This document shows, piece after piece, positions 40,345 through 49,307 of a DNA stretch of 64,000 nt. The notes under the pieces were generated by a model that was not told the DNA's origin, ran no database searches, and saw nothing but the letters and a program-made list of their open reading frames with translations. This stretch comes from Siminovitchia fordii DSM 16014 = CIP 108821 (GTDB taxonomy: Bacteria; Bacillota; Bacilli; Bacillales; Bacillaceae_C), in assembly GCF_000374565.1 (NCBI RefSeq), contig NZ_KB894697.1:1-64000 (forward strand). The letters are read 5' to 3'. The stretch's first letter is position 1, and each line of letters begins with the position of its first letter. The translations under genes and the position numbers were made by a program.

Positions 40345-40510
40345 ATAGAAATTAGGTATGGGGGCTAACCATCAGGTGTAAACGGTGTGAGAATCAAGTC
40401 TAATAGCCGTGGTGGTCCTCCCGAATTCGCCTTGCACTTTGCTTATATTCCTTTATAAAAAATTGTATCAGTTCTTTGATAAGATTGGTCCTGACGGATT
40501 TTAACCGCGT

Positions 40511-40540
40511 TTGGACCAGTCTCTTTTTTTATGGTAAAAT
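40511..40540 (+). promoter_or_regulatory. Candidate walR operon promoter
   Basis: TTGGAC (40511-40516), an 18-bp spacer and TAAAAT (40535-40540) lie 75 bases before the walR start. A GGTCC/GGACC stem (about 40486-40517) overlaps the -35 box. Confidence 0.5.
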
Positions 40541-40614
40541 AGTAAGATTAAGAGATGAAAAATTACTTCGTAAATATAGATGATAATTAAAACATGATGG
40601 GAGGAAACGGGGCT

Positions 40615-41322
40615 GTGGAAAAGAAGATTTTAGTAGTTGATGACGAGAAACCGATTGCCGATATTCTGCAGTTTAACTTAAAAAAAGAGGGATTTACGGT
40701 ACAATGTGCCTATGATGGCGATGAGGCACTTGAACTTGTTGAGGAAATGCAGCCTGATATGGTTTTACTGGATATCATGCTCCCAAACCGTGATGGAATG
40801 GAAGTTTGCAGGGAAATCCGGAAGAAATATGAAATGCCGATTATTATGCTGACTGCCAAAGACTCCGAGATCGACAAAGTTCTGGGACTTGAGCTCGGCG
40901 CGGATGATTATGTGACAAAGCCTTTCAGCACAAGGGAACTGATTGCACGGGTGAAGGCAAATCTGCGCCGCCATGCACAGATTGCCGATCAGTTGACAGA
41001 AGAGGAAAATGATGAAATCACCATCGGTTCGCTAACCATTCATCCAAATGCCTATGTTGTGTCTAAAAATGGGGAAACCATCGAGTTGACACACCGTGAA
41101 TTTGAACTTCTCCATTACCTGGCGAAGCACAGCGGACAAGTGATGACACGCGAGCACTTGCTGCAAACGGTTTGGGGCTATGATTATTTCGGGGATGTCA
41201 GGACAGTGGATGTAACCGTACGGCGCCTCAGGGAAAAAATAGAGGACAATCCGAGCCACCCTACATGGATTGTTACAAGAAGAGGAGTAGGCTACTATTT
41301 ACGCATACCTGAACAGGAGTAG
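40615..41322 (+). CDS. walR: Essential response regulator WalR (YycF)
   Basis: WalR, phosphorylated by WalK, controls autolysins and wall metabolism and is essential in Bacillus and Staphylococcus. The OmpR-family protein has a receiver domain ([16 protein letters not shown]; phospho-acceptor Asp in [12 protein letters not shown]; Lys in VTKPFS) and a winged-helix domain with [31 protein letters not shown]. In-frame ATGs upstream (40594) lie inside the GGGAGG ribosome-binding site; the GTG at 40615 gives exactly 235 residues, as in B. subtilis. It heads walR-walK-walH-walI-walJ-htrC. Confidence 0.97.
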   Translation: MEKKILVVDDEKPIADILQFNLKKEGFTVQCAYDGDEALELVEEMQPDMVLLDIMLPNRDGMEVCREIRKKYEMPIIMLTAKDSEIDKVLGLELGADDYVTKPFSTRELIARVKANLRRHAQIADQLTEEENDEITIGSLTIHPNAYVVSKNGETIELTHREFELLHYLAKHSGQVMTREHLLQTVWGYDYFGDVRTVDVTVRRLREKIEDNPSHPTWIVTRRGVGYYLRIPEQE

Positions 41323-41328
41323 TCCCAT

Positions 41329-43155
41329 ATGGAAAAAGTAGGTTTTTTTCGATCGATTCATGTAAAGTTTGTAACAATCTATTTATTGCTTATTTTGATT
41401 GCCATGCAAATCATCGGCGTTTACTTCATAAATAAATTGGAAGATCAGCTGATCCGGAATTTCCAGCAATCTATCGAAGGAAGGCTTCCTTTGCTGGAAT
41501 ACAGTCTGGTCGAGGAGATGATGAAGGACAGGACGGATGAAAACATTCCCCCGCTGGAAGAGGAAGTAGGAAAGCTCCTTGCAGACTTTTCAGCACAGGA
41601 TATTTCTGAGGTTCGCGTCATCAATAACAGAAGCATGATTATCGGAACTTCCGAACGGAATAATCAGAGCATTGTCGGCCAGAAAACAACCGATGTCATG
41701 GTGAAAAGGATTTTGGCCGGCGGAAAAAAAGAAGATAAAATTTTTATAGATAAACAGTCCCAGAACCGTGTCTGGATTTTGGCTACACCAATTAAAATTG
41801 GCGGGGAAGTGGCTGGTTCCATCTATCTTGTCGCAAAAATAGAAACGGTTTTTGATCAATTGGAAGAAATCAACCAGATTTTTATTTCTGCTACATTGAT
41901 CGCCATGGTGATTACCGCAGTACTCGGTATCCTTGTGGCTAGGACGATTACAAGGCCGATCTCTGACATGAAGCGTCAGGCGGTGGCGATGGCGAAGGGG
42001 AACTTTTCTCGAAAGGTCCGTGTCTATGGCGAAGATGAAATCGGTCAGCTCGCCTTTTCATTCAACCACTTGACAAGAAAGCTGCAGGAAGCGCAGGCCA
42101 TGACCGAAGGGGAACGACGAAAGCTTTCCTCGGTCCTTTCCAATATGACGGACGGCGTTATTGCGACAGACCGGAAAGGGCGTGTCATCTTAATCAACGA
42201 ACAGGGTTCCAAGATGCTGAATGTTTCACGTGAAACAATGGTTTCCCAGCCGGTGACAGAGCTGCTTCTTTTGGATGACCAATACAGCTTTGAAGATCTG
42301 CTTGATCAGCAGGAACCGATTATTCTTGATTACAGCACGGATGATTCACCCTTCATATTACGGGCCAATTTTTCAGTTATCCAAAGGGATACAGGCTTCG
42401 TTAACGGGCTTATAGTTGTACTGCATGATGTAACGGAAGAGGAAAAAATTGAAGCGGAGCGAAGAGAATTTGTGGCGAATGTTTCGCACGAATTGAGAAC
42501 GCCGCTTACCACAATGAGAAGTTATCTAGAGGCGCTAGCTGATGGAGCAATGCATGACAAAGACCTGGCTCCCCGTTTTCTTGATGTGACACAGAATGAA
42601 ACGGAGCGGATGATCCGCCTTGTAAACGATCTGTTAAAGCTCTCGAAAATGGACAGCAAAGATTATGAAATCAACAGGACGTGGGTTGATTTTATATCAT
42701 TTTTCAATCATATTATTGACCGCTTTGAAATGACGAAAGAGCGCCACATCACTTTCAAACGGGAGTTGCCCAACAGGGCGGTGTTCATCAAAATTGATGA
42801 AGATAAACTAACTCAAGTAATAGACAATATCATTTCAAATGCGCTCAAATATTCTCCGGAAGGCGGCTGTGTCACCTTCAGGGTGAAAATGCTCAATGAC
42901 CAGATTGAAGTCAGTATCAGCGACCAAGGTTTGGGTATTCCGAAAGAAAATCTGGAAAAGGTCTTTGAGCGTTTTTACAGGGTGGATAAGGCCCGGACGA
43001 GACGCCTTGGAGGAACAGGGCTCGGACTTGCGATTGCAAAAGAAATGATAGGTGCCCATGGCGGAGATATTTGGGCAAGGAGCGTGGAAGGCAAAGGGAC
43101 GACAATACTGTTCACGCTCCCTTACGATCCGGAACAAGAGGATGATTGGTCGTGA
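41329..43155 (+). CDS. walK: Essential sensor histidine kinase WalK (YycG)
   Basis: WalK senses wall status through its extracytoplasmic PAS-like domain and phosphorylates WalR. The 608-residue protein has membrane segments at about 10-30 and 184-204 with the sensor domain between. HAMP follows (ARTITRPISDMKRQ), then a PAS domain with VILINEQGSKML, a HisKA domain with FVANVSHELRTPLTTMRSY, and a HATPase domain (IISNALKYSPEGG, SDQGLGIPKENLEKVFERFYRVD, GGTGLGLAIAKEMI). It is 6 bases downstream of walR. A parS site lies inside the PAS-coding segment. Confidence 0.97.
   Translation: MEKVGFFRSIHVKFVTIYLLLILIAMQIIGVYFINKLEDQLIRNFQQSIEGRLPLLEYSLVEEMMKDRTDENIPPLEEEVGKLLADFSAQDISEVRVINNRSMIIGTSERNNQSIVGQKTTDVMVKRILAGGKKEDKIFIDKQSQNRVWILATPIKIGGEVAGSIYLVAKIETVFDQLEEINQIFISATLIAMVITAVLGILVARTITRPISDMKRQAVAMAKGNFSRKVRVYGEDEIGQLAFSFNHLTRKLQEAQAMTEGERRKLSSVLSNMTDGVIATDRKGRVILINEQGSKMLNVSRETMVSQPVTELLLLDDQYSFEDLLDQQEPIILDYSTDDSPFILRANFSVIQRDTGFVNGLIVVLHDVTEEEKIEAERREFVANVSHELRTPLTTMRSYLEALADGAMHDKDLAPRFLDVTQNETERMIRLVNDLLKLSKMDSKDYEINRTWVDFISFFNHIIDRFEMTKERHITFKRELPNRAVFIKIDEDKLTQVIDNIISNALKYSPEGGCVTFRVKMLNDQIEVSISDQGLGIPKENLEKVFERFYRVDKARTRRLGGTGLGLAIAKEMIGAHGGDIWARSVEGKGTTILFTLPYDPEQEDDWS
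42222..42237. promoter_or_regulatory. parS: parS-like site inside walK
   Basis: TGTTTCACGTGAAACA is a perfect 16-bp palindrome and differs from the consensus TGTTCCACGTGAAACA at one position. It lies within the walK coding region and does not disturb the frame. Confidence 0.85.
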
Positions 43156-44477
43156 GATACGAAACAATTAAATCAGTGCTGCTTGCTTTTCTTATCGTTA
43201 CCAGTGGCGTGTTGACTTGGAATCTATGGACTTTTCATCCGAAATATGAGTTGAATGATGAAAAGCATGTCCATGAAGTCTCCATATCCGATCCGAAGGA
43301 TATAGGGGATGTCATCAGGCCTGTCAAACTCCTGCTTCATATGGACAGTGACCACTTTGGAATAGTGGATGAAAAGAAAGTGGGAGAGACGCTGCAGGAG
43401 CTTAACGGCTGGACTTTTTACGATATGGGCGATGAAAGAATATTTTCACAGGATCAGATCAGGTCTTTATCTCAAAGAGACAAAACCTTGGAGCTTATCT
43501 ATACAGATCTTGTGCCATTCGATCTATATAAGGGAATCCTCAGATTCGAGTCGGAAAATTTGCCCTCAGGCTCTTTTGACCGCTTGGTCATCCATCTGGA
43601 AGATGGGGCGAAGGAAGATGGGACCGTCTTTTTCATCTCCAGCAGAGAAGGAAAAGTCTACGAAAGCCATGTTAATCATGACCATATAGAAGCCCTTTTT
43701 AAGCGTTTAAAAAAACAGGAAAGCCAATTTCCTAAATTCAAGTCGTATGAGCTGCCGGATGGCAGAGTAAAGTATCTTCCGGCGAAAGAGACGCTCATGT
43801 ACAGATACAATTATTATGCCGATTATATCGATCCGGATAAGTTTAGAAGGGCTCTGTTCAAGGATCCTACCTTGGTAAGAAAAACCAACGATGATTCGAC
43901 CAGTGAAAAATTTACTGACGGGACAAGCCTGATGAATGTGGATAAAACAATCAGCATGATCTTTTATGTGAATCCAAGCCAGGCAATAGATCCGGAAATC
44001 GCCCAGGCGGATACGGATCTTTTGAAGAAAAGTATTGACTTTATCAACGAGCATGCGGGCTGGACGGATAACTACAAATATTTCAGCGTGGATCCAGCTA
44101 CTCAGAAGGCGACTTTCCAGTTGTTTCTGAAAGGATACCCGGTTTTCAATGTTGAAGGCATGTCCGAAATCAAACTGTATTGGGGCAAGGAAGAAGTCTA
44201 CCAATACCGCAGGCCTTATTACAGCCTGGATATCCCGCTGCCTCACCCTGAAAAGGTCTATATGGCCTCCGGGGAAGAGGTGATGGATACATTGTTGGCG
44301 GATCCGAGTATTGACATCAATAAGCTTCAGGAGTTGATCCTTGGTTACAGAATATACAAGAACCCGGAAAATCCGAAAGTGATTATCCTGGATCCTTCTT
44401 GGTATTATTTATACGAGGGCACTTGGGAGAGGTTTGAAACAAAGGAAGTTAGGGGGAATTTACGTGGATTGGGGTAG
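43152..44477 (+). CDS. walH: Two-component system activity regulator WalH (YycH)
   Basis: WalH, with WalI, forms a membrane complex that restrains WalK in B. subtilis. The protein (about 441 residues) has one N-terminal membrane segment (SVLLAFLIVTSGVLTWNLW) and a large extracytoplasmic part matching the YycH family, including QAIDPEIAQADTDLLKKSIDFINEHAGW. GTG at 43152 overlaps the walK stop (GTGA); an alternative TTG is at 43146. It overlaps walI by 14 bases. Confidence 0.94.
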   Translation: MRYETIKSVLLAFLIVTSGVLTWNLWTFHPKYELNDEKHVHEVSISDPKDIGDVIRPVKLLLHMDSDHFGIVDEKKVGETLQELNGWTFYDMGDERIFSQDQIRSLSQRDKTLELIYTDLVPFDLYKGILRFESENLPSGSFDRLVIHLEDGAKEDGTVFFISSREGKVYESHVNHDHIEALFKRLKKQESQFPKFKSYELPDGRVKYLPAKETLMYRYNYYADYIDPDKFRRALFKDPTLVRKTNDDSTSEKFTDGTSLMNVDKTISMIFYVNPSQAIDPEIAQADTDLLKKSIDFINEHAGWTDNYKYFSVDPATQKATFQLFLKGYPVFNVEGMSEIKLYWGKEEVYQYRRPYYSLDIPLPHPEKVYMASGEEVMDTLLADPSIDINKLQELILGYRIYKNPENPKVIILDPSWYYLYEGTWERFETKEVRGNLRGLG

Positions 44478-45276
44478 GTTGAAGACCATTTTCATCATCG
44501 CATTCTTGATCCTCGACATTTTCCTCCTGACTCAATTGATGAATAAACAAAAAGATAATAAGCTTGAAGTGAAAACAGATGTCTCTTTGGAGGAAAACCT
44601 GAAAAACGATGGCATTGATTACAGCAACATTCCGAAAGATCCAATAAGAGACCAATATATGAGTGCAAATACGAAAGTTTTCAGTGAAAAAGAGGTTGAT
44701 AAACTGAAGGACCAATCAGTGACCATTGTGGATGGGGCCATCATTTATTCCGAACTTGCGCACCCATTCAAAATACCGGAAAAACTCAATGTTCAAGAGT
44801 TGGAGCAGTATGTAAAAAATACAGTCCTTTATGGGGATCAATATGGCTTCGGTAATTATGACGAGAAGGCGGGAACCATCACCTTTTATCAAAAACACCA
44901 AGATAAGTTGCTTTTTAAAAATAGAAGCGCACACCTTGTCTTTTATGTGAAAAAAGATAAAGAAATCGATTCATATGAGCAGACGATGCTTGAGATGATT
45001 GAGCCGATCAGTGAAAAAGAAGAGGTGTTACCGGCAATGCGGGCAGTGGAAGCCATTTTCCGGAATAAGCTTTTAAAGTCGGACAGCAAAATTGTCCGAG
45101 CTGAATTAGGATATTATACGGTTGTCAATATGGAGGCATCCCAGGTGTTGACACCGACTTGGCAGGTGGTCATCGAGCATGATGGCGAACAAGAATCGAT
45201 GCTTGTCAATGCATTTGAAGGACAGATTATCCAGGAAAACACGGGAAACGGGAAAACGGTACTAGAGGTGAAATAA
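44464..45276 (+). CDS. walI: Two-component system regulatory protein WalI (YycI)
   Basis: WalI is a bitopic membrane protein that partners WalH and WalK. It begins MDWGRLKTIFIIAFLILDIFLLTQLMNK, the single membrane helix typical of YycI, followed by an extracytoplasmic domain related in fold to YycH. The ORF is open from 44434, but AGGGGGAA precedes the GTG at 44464 and the sequence there matches the family start. It gives 270 residues and overlaps walH. Confidence 0.93.
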   Translation: MDWGRLKTIFIIAFLILDIFLLTQLMNKQKDNKLEVKTDVSLEENLKNDGIDYSNIPKDPIRDQYMSANTKVFSEKEVDKLKDQSVTIVDGAIIYSELAHPFKIPEKLNVQELEQYVKNTVLYGDQYGFGNYDEKAGTITFYQKHQDKLLFKNRSAHLVFYVKKDKEIDSYEQTMLEMIEPISEKEEVLPAMRAVEAIFRNKLLKSDSKIVRAELGYYTVVNMEASQVLTPTWQVVIEHDGEQESMLVNAFEGQIIQENTGNGKTVLEVK

Positions 45277-46071
45277 ATGTCAATGCAATTTAGCGTACTT
45301 GCAAGTGGAAGCTCGGGAAATGCTTTTTATATAGAGACAAAGGAGCATTCTTTTCTGGTGGATGCCGGGTTGAGCTGCAAAAAAATTGGAGAGCTGATGG
45401 AACAGATTGACCGCGACCCTGCCAAGCTGGACGGAATTTTCATCACTCATGAACATAGCGACCATATTAAGGGGCTCGGTGTCATGGCAAGAAAGTACAA
45501 GCTTCCCATTTACGCTAATGAACGAACATGGAAAGCAATGGACGGACTTATCGGAGAAGTTGCCGTCGATCAAAAATTTACTTTTGACATGGAGACAGTG
45601 AAGTCCTTTGGTTGTCTTGACATTGAATCGTTCGGCGTGTCGCATGATGCGGCTGAACCGATGTTTTATATTTTCAGGAGTGGAGAAAAGAAGCTTGTTC
45701 TGATTACGGACACGGGATATGTCAGTGATCGTATGAAAGGATTGATTTCGGACGCCGACGTCTATATTTTTGAGAGCAACCATGATACGGAGATGCTTAG
45801 GATGGGAAGATATCCCTGGAATGTCAAACGGAGGATTTTAAGCGATGTTGGCCATGTCTCCAATGAAGATGCCGCCCTTGCTATGTGTGATGTCGTTGGT
45901 GATCGGACTAAGAGGATTTATCTTGCCCACTTAAGCAAGGATAACAATATGAAAGACCTGGCAAGGATGAGCGTGACGCAGACGCTTGCTACAAGAGGAA
46001 TAGAAATTGGCACCCAGTTTGGTCTTTTTGATACAGACCCGTACATACCGACGGCGCTGACCGCTGTATAA
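45277..46071 (+). CDS. walJ: MBL-fold hydrolase WalJ (YycJ)
   Basis: WalJ is a metallo-beta-lactamase-fold protein, proposed to be a 5'-3' exonuclease linked to DNA repair or to replication-wall coordination. The 264-residue protein has the metal-binding motif [20 protein letters not shown] (third ligand), ITDTGYVSD and LAHLSKDNN. It starts one base after the walI stop. It ends before a terminator at 46095. Confidence 0.95.
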   Translation: MSMQFSVLASGSSGNAFYIETKEHSFLVDAGLSCKKIGELMEQIDRDPAKLDGIFITHEHSDHIKGLGVMARKYKLPIYANERTWKAMDGLIGEVAVDQKFTFDMETVKSFGCLDIESFGVSHDAAEPMFYIFRSGEKKLVLITDTGYVSDRMKGLISDADVYIFESNHDTEMLRMGRYPWNVKRRILSDVGHVSNEDAALAMCDVVGDRTKRIYLAHLSKDNNMKDLARMSVTQTLATRGIEIGTQFGLFDTDPYIPTALTAV

Positions 46072-46094
46072 AAGGTTTAATTTCTGGCCAATAG

Positions 46095-46151
46095 GAAAAA
46101 AGAAATGAAGATAAACGGTTTAATGTCCGCTTGTTTTCATTTCTTTTTTAC
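46095..46151 (+). terminator. Intrinsic terminator after walJ
   Basis: AAAAAAGAAATGAA pairs with TTTCATTTCTTTTTT across a long loop, with a T-run. It implies that htrC also has its own promoter. Confidence 0.75.
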
Positions 46152-46263
46152 ATTTTTTTGAATTAAAACGTTTTTTTATGTGCTTTCCGGGCAGGCGGAT
46201 TATAATTATCCTTATAGAAGGGAATCTTATCTTCATGGATGCTAATGAAAGGAATGGTGAGCA

Positions 46264-47475
46264 GTGGGATTATACGATGATCACAGTCCAAACCGTTTCA
46301 AAAACCGAGGCGGCAGAGGAGGATTTTTTACAGGATTGATCGGTGGGCTGATCGGAGCATTGATTATTGCCGTACTGGCTCCATCCATTTTTGGGGTGAG
46401 CAGGAACGAAAATCCAAATAGTGCAACAATCCAGCAAAATGAAGACAAGACCACGAAAGAGCAGGTTTCGCTGGATGTAAGTACAGACGTCACGAAAGCC
46501 GTAGAGAAAGCTGGAAAAGGTGTCGTGGGAATTACAAATATCCAAACGGCCAACTTCTGGTCGACTGGACAGGAGAGCCAGCAGGCAGTAGGAGTCGGTT
46601 CTGGCGTGATTTATAAAAAGGAAGGCGACAAAGCTTATATCGTAACAAACCACCATGTTGTGGAAGATGCCACTGAGCTGGAAGTGACACTCTCGGATGG
46701 AAGAAAAGTCCCAGGTAAACAGCAGGGAAGCGATATATGGACGGACCTGGCTGTCGTTGAAATTAACTCTAAGGACCTTGGAGAGGGGTTTGTGACGGAG
46801 TTTGGAGACTCTGATGCTTTACATATCGGGGAGCCAGTCCTCGCAATCGGAAATCCACTTGGTCTGGAATTTGCCGGTTCCGTAACACAGGGAATCGTAT
46901 CCGGTGTGAACCGGGCCGTTCCTGTCGATATCAATAAAGACGGCGTTCCTGATTGGAATGCGGAAGTCATTCAAACCGATGCCGCCATCAACCCTGGAAA
47001 CAGCGGTGGAGCGTTGGTCAATATTGCCGGTCAGGTTGTCGGTATCAACTCAATGAAAATCGCTACGCAAGCCGTTGAGGGAATCGGATTTTCCATACCG
47101 ATCAATTACGTTATCCCTATCATCGAAGATCTGGAGAAATACGGTGAGGTGAAACGTCCTTCTATGGGTGTTACACTGCGGGATGTGGCTGAAATCTCCG
47201 CCTATCACCAAGAGCAGACATTAAAGCTTCCAAAAGATATAACATATGGGATCATGATCGAGAAAGTGATGGCAAATTCACCAGCAGCAAAAGCAGGGTT
47301 GAAAGAACTTGATGTCATCGTAGCACTTGATGGAGATAAAGTCGAAGATGTCGTAAGTCTTCGCAAATACTTGTACAACAAGAAGAAGGTCGGCGACTCC
47401 ATGAAAGTCACATACTACAGAGCCGGCAAAAAACAAGATGCAGACATCCAATTGACGGATGAAACAAGATTATAA
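46264..47475 (+). CDS. htrC: HtrA-family serine protease HtrC (YyxA)
   Basis: HtrA proteases remove misfolded proteins at the outer face of the membrane. The 403-residue protein has a short cytoplasmic N-terminus, one membrane helix (about 23-43), a trypsin-like domain with His in TNHHVVEDA, Asp in DIWTDLAVVEI and Ser in PGNSGGAL, and a C-terminal PDZ domain (PAAKAGLKELDVIVALDG). The GTG start follows AATGGTGAGCA. This is the usual end of the wal operon in Bacilli, although a terminator separates it from walJ. Confidence 0.95.
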   Translation: MGLYDDHSPNRFKNRGGRGGFFTGLIGGLIGALIIAVLAPSIFGVSRNENPNSATIQQNEDKTTKEQVSLDVSTDVTKAVEKAGKGVVGITNIQTANFWSTGQESQQAVGVGSGVIYKKEGDKAYIVTNHHVVEDATELEVTLSDGRKVPGKQQGSDIWTDLAVVEINSKDLGEGFVTEFGDSDALHIGEPVLAIGNPLGLEFAGSVTQGIVSGVNRAVPVDINKDGVPDWNAEVIQTDAAINPGNSGGALVNIAGQVVGINSMKIATQAVEGIGFSIPINYVIPIIEDLEKYGEVKRPSMGVTLRDVAEISAYHQEQTLKLPKDITYGIMIEKVMANSPAAKAGLKELDVIVALDGDKVEDVVSLRKYLYNKKKVGDSMKVTYYRAGKKQDADIQLTDETRL

Positions 47476-47478
47476 TGG

Positions 47479-47514
47479 GAAAGCGGGAAGGCTTGTGAGG
47501 CTTTCCCGCTTCTT
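47479..47514 (+). terminator. Intrinsic terminator after htrC
   Basis: GAAAGCGGGAA pairs with TTCCCGCTTC with an inner GGC-type stem, followed by TTTG. It lies right after the htrC stop. Confidence 0.8.
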
Positions 47515-47563
47515 TGATTATTATGGTAAAATGGTGTGGATAAGAAATCGGACGTAACGGCGG

Positions 47564-47616
47564 GATCGTGCAATTAAAGGTAGATCTGCACAATTTAACC
47601 TGAGGCTCGTTCAATT
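47564..47616 (+). repeat. Tandem ~20 bp micro-repeat, GATCGTGCAATT type (3 copies)
   Basis: GATCGTGCAATTAAA (47564), GATCTGCACAATTTAAC (47583) and GCTCGTTCAATTAAG (47605) are three copies with 19-22 bp spacing. They are related to the three copies at 38501-38562. They lie between htrC and the next small gene. Confidence 0.6.
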
Positions 47617-47663
47617 AAGAAGTAGCTATGAAATAAACAAGTTAAACAGGAAGAGGGCAAAGA

Positions 47664-47822
47664 ATGATCTATTGCTGCAAAGAACACGTAGAATTGGCGT
47701 TGGATATTGTTGTAGATGAACAGGAAACAGCACCTGTATTGGAGAAGCTGGAGACAGAGAGTGAGTTACCCACACCCTGTAAATATTGCAAAAATCCGGC
47801 AGAATATATAGTGGGGAACTAA
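47664..47822 (+). CDS. yyzF: CxxH/CxxC small protein (YyzF-like)
   Basis: A 52-residue protein starting MIYCCKEHVELALDIVV and ending CKYCKNPAEYIVGN. It has a Cys-x-x-His pair (Cys5, His8) near the start and a CxxC pair (Cys39, Cys42) near the end, suggesting one zinc site. The TIGR04129 family (CxxH/CxxC protein) occupies the same place upstream of rlmH in Bacilli, and B. subtilis yyzF is such a gene. AGGAAGAGGG lies upstream of the ATG. Function is unknown. Confidence 0.85.
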   Translation: MIYCCKEHVELALDIVVDEQETAPVLEKLETESELPTPCKYCKNPAEYIVGN

Positions 47823-47838
47823 TATTCCCACACCAAAT

Positions 47839-47913
47839 GTGGGTGAGTAATGTGGATATGTGGATAACTTCTGTGGATAAAGTGTTTGTTATGTGTTTGT
47901 AACTTGTGTGTAA
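47839..47913. promoter_or_regulatory. DnaA-box cluster upstream of rlmH
   Basis: Two perfect minus-strand DnaA boxes TTATCCACA (47859-47867, 47872-47880), one-mismatch boxes at 47851-47859 and 47905-47913, and the half-box TGTGGG at 47839 lie within 75 bases. They end 24 bases before rlmH. In B. subtilis the region before yydA (rlmH) is, as I recall, one of the known DnaA-binding clusters outside oriC. Confidence 0.8.
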
Positions 47914-47936
47914 TCTAAAGGAAGGAATCAAGCAAC

Positions 47937-48416
47937 ATGAATATCACCATCGTATCAGTTGGAAAAATAAAAGAAAAACATATGAAACAGGGTATTGATG
48001 AATACCTCAAACGCCTCTCGGCCTACACAAAAATCAACATCCTTGAACTCCCCGACGAGAAAGCTCCAGAAAACCTAAGCCATACCCAAATGCAACAAAT
48101 CAAGAAGAAAGAGGGAGACCGTATCCTCGATAAGATCCATCCCGATGCCTACGTCATCGCTTTGGCCATCGAAGGCAAACAGGCGAGCAGCGAACAATTT
48201 GCGGAACGCCTAGGCGGCCTCTCGGCATCCGGGAAAAACAGCGTTGTCTTTGTTATCGGCGGATCCCTTGGATTAAGCGACGAAGTGATGAAGCGAGCGG
48301 ATGAAGCACTGTCATTTTCAAAAATGACCTTTCCTCACCAGTTAATGAGGTTGATTTTGGTGGAGCAGGTGTATCGAGCGTTTAGGATATTGAGGGGGGA
48401 ACCGTACCATAAGTAA
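47937..48416 (+). CDS. rlmH: 23S rRNA (pseudouridine1915-N3)-methyltransferase RlmH
   Basis: RlmH is a SPOUT methyltransferase that modifies pseudouridine 1915 in helix 69 of 23S rRNA. The 159-residue protein has [18 protein letters not shown] at the start, the SAM knot sequence [13 protein letters not shown] and the C-terminal [35 protein letters not shown]. Length is the family standard. It is the last gene of the conserved core; the region to its right is variable. Confidence 0.97.
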   Translation: MNITIVSVGKIKEKHMKQGIDEYLKRLSAYTKINILELPDEKAPENLSHTQMQQIKKKEGDRILDKIHPDAYVIALAIEGKQASSEQFAERLGGLSASGKNSVVFVIGGSLGLSDEVMKRADEALSFSKMTFPHQLMRLILVEQVYRAFRILRGEPYHK

Positions 48417-48603
48417 ATGAGGTTTTTAAATGCAATACTCTTCTTATGCAAACTATTTAGATAGAATTCCAATGTAATAATGGTAGTCGCTTGTTTTTAT
48501 TCTGCTTCAACGTTGCTGTGGGTATCTTGCTAGATATTCAATTAATCTACTTAGATTGAGTGTTTGGATAAAAAAGCAAGGCAAGAATGGTCAAATTAAT
48601 TAC

Positions 48604-48640
48604 CGTATAAAATCCGCATTGTTTTAAGCACAATGCGGAT
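48604..48640 (-). terminator. Terminator of the SMR gene
   Basis: ATCCGCATTGT pairs perfectly with ACAATGCGGAT around TTTAAGC. On the minus strand the stem is followed by TTTTATACGG. The gap 48417-48603 contains nothing I recognise. Confidence 0.7.
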
Positions 48641-48666
48641 GTTTGGTTAGATAGCTTGTTATCGTA

Positions 48667-48978
48667 TTAAGCCAAATGTCTCAATGCTAAGACACAAGCA
48701 ATATTTCCAAAAATACATGAGACTCGAAATAAGTTCATCTCTTCTTTGTAAAGGATGACTCCGACAGCAGCTCCTACTGTACCAATTCCCGTCCATACAG
48801 AATAGGCACCGGACAGATCAATGGTTTCCATAGCACTTGATAAGAAGGAGAAGCTAATGATAAATCCACCAATTAAGATGAGATTATTAAATAGGTTATC
48901 TTTCTCCGCTACTCTCTTTATGCCGATTACGCCGACGATCTCCATAAAACCTGCAATAATTAAATGAATCCAATCCAT
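48667..48978 (-). CDS. Small multidrug resistance (SMR/EmrE-family) transporter subunit
   Basis: The 103-residue, four-helix protein begins MDWIHLIIAGFMEIVGVIGIKRV, with the membrane-embedded glutamate (Glu13) used for proton-coupled export, and continues AYSVWTGIGTVGAAVGVILY, the classical SMR signature. Homologues often work as hetero-pairs; the C-terminal end of a partner gene lies just upstream, so this subunit is now probably alone. Substrates may be quaternary amines, guanidinium or similar cations, which cannot be told here. Confidence 0.88.
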   Translation of the reverse strand: MDWIHLIIAGFMEIVGVIGIKRVAEKDNLFNNLILIGGFIISFSFLSSAMETIDLSGAYSVWTGIGTVGAAVGVILYKEEMNLFRVSCIFGNIACVLALRHLA

Positions 48979-48979
48979 T

Positions 48980-49093
48980 TTTTATTTCTCCCCCTCGCTT
49001 GTCATTTTGAGACCGATGATGAACACAAGCATCAATAAGATAATCCCTATTTTAAGAACTACTATTAGATAACGTAAAATCCCAAAAGGTTCC
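48980..49093 (-). pseudogene. C-terminal remnant of a second SMR subunit
   Basis: On the minus strand, one frame gives about 38 residues, with EPFGILRYLIVV followed by KIGIILLMLVFIIGLKMTS. The last part is a hydrophobic helix ending in GLK-TS, as in the last helix of SMR proteins. It has no start and its 5' part is gone. It ends a few bases before the intact SMR gene's ATG, the arrangement of paired SMR genes. Confidence 0.5.
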
Positions 49094-49247
49094 TTGAATT
49101 AATGAACTTATCCCGGAGTTTTATTAGATTTTCTGCTATTATAAAAAATTGGTTTTACTTTACCTATTTCATTGACTCAGATGTTTCATACTCAAATGGC
49201 TTTTATCTTTCCTTTAAAACTGAGTAACAAAAAAAGAAGATTACTGC

Positions 49248-49278
49248 TTGCGTATGACGTTACGTAATAGATTATATT
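49248..49278 (+). promoter_or_regulatory. MerR-type promoter (19-bp spacer) before the hydrolase gene
   Basis: TTGCGT (49248-49253) and TATATT (49273-49278) are separated by 19 bp, with an imperfect dyad CGTATGACGTTACG and a TTACGTAA palindrome across the spacer. MerR-family activators work on promoters with such stretched 19-bp spacers, and a MerR gene lies in the same operon. Confidence 0.55.
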
Positions 49279-49307
49279 AAGACCAAATATATTACGGGGT
49301 TGAGTTT

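Noticed and set aside
49096-49247. Guanidine riboswitch ahead of the SMR genes
   Set aside because: No paired ACGR-loop hairpins or ykkC core could be drawn on the minus strand.
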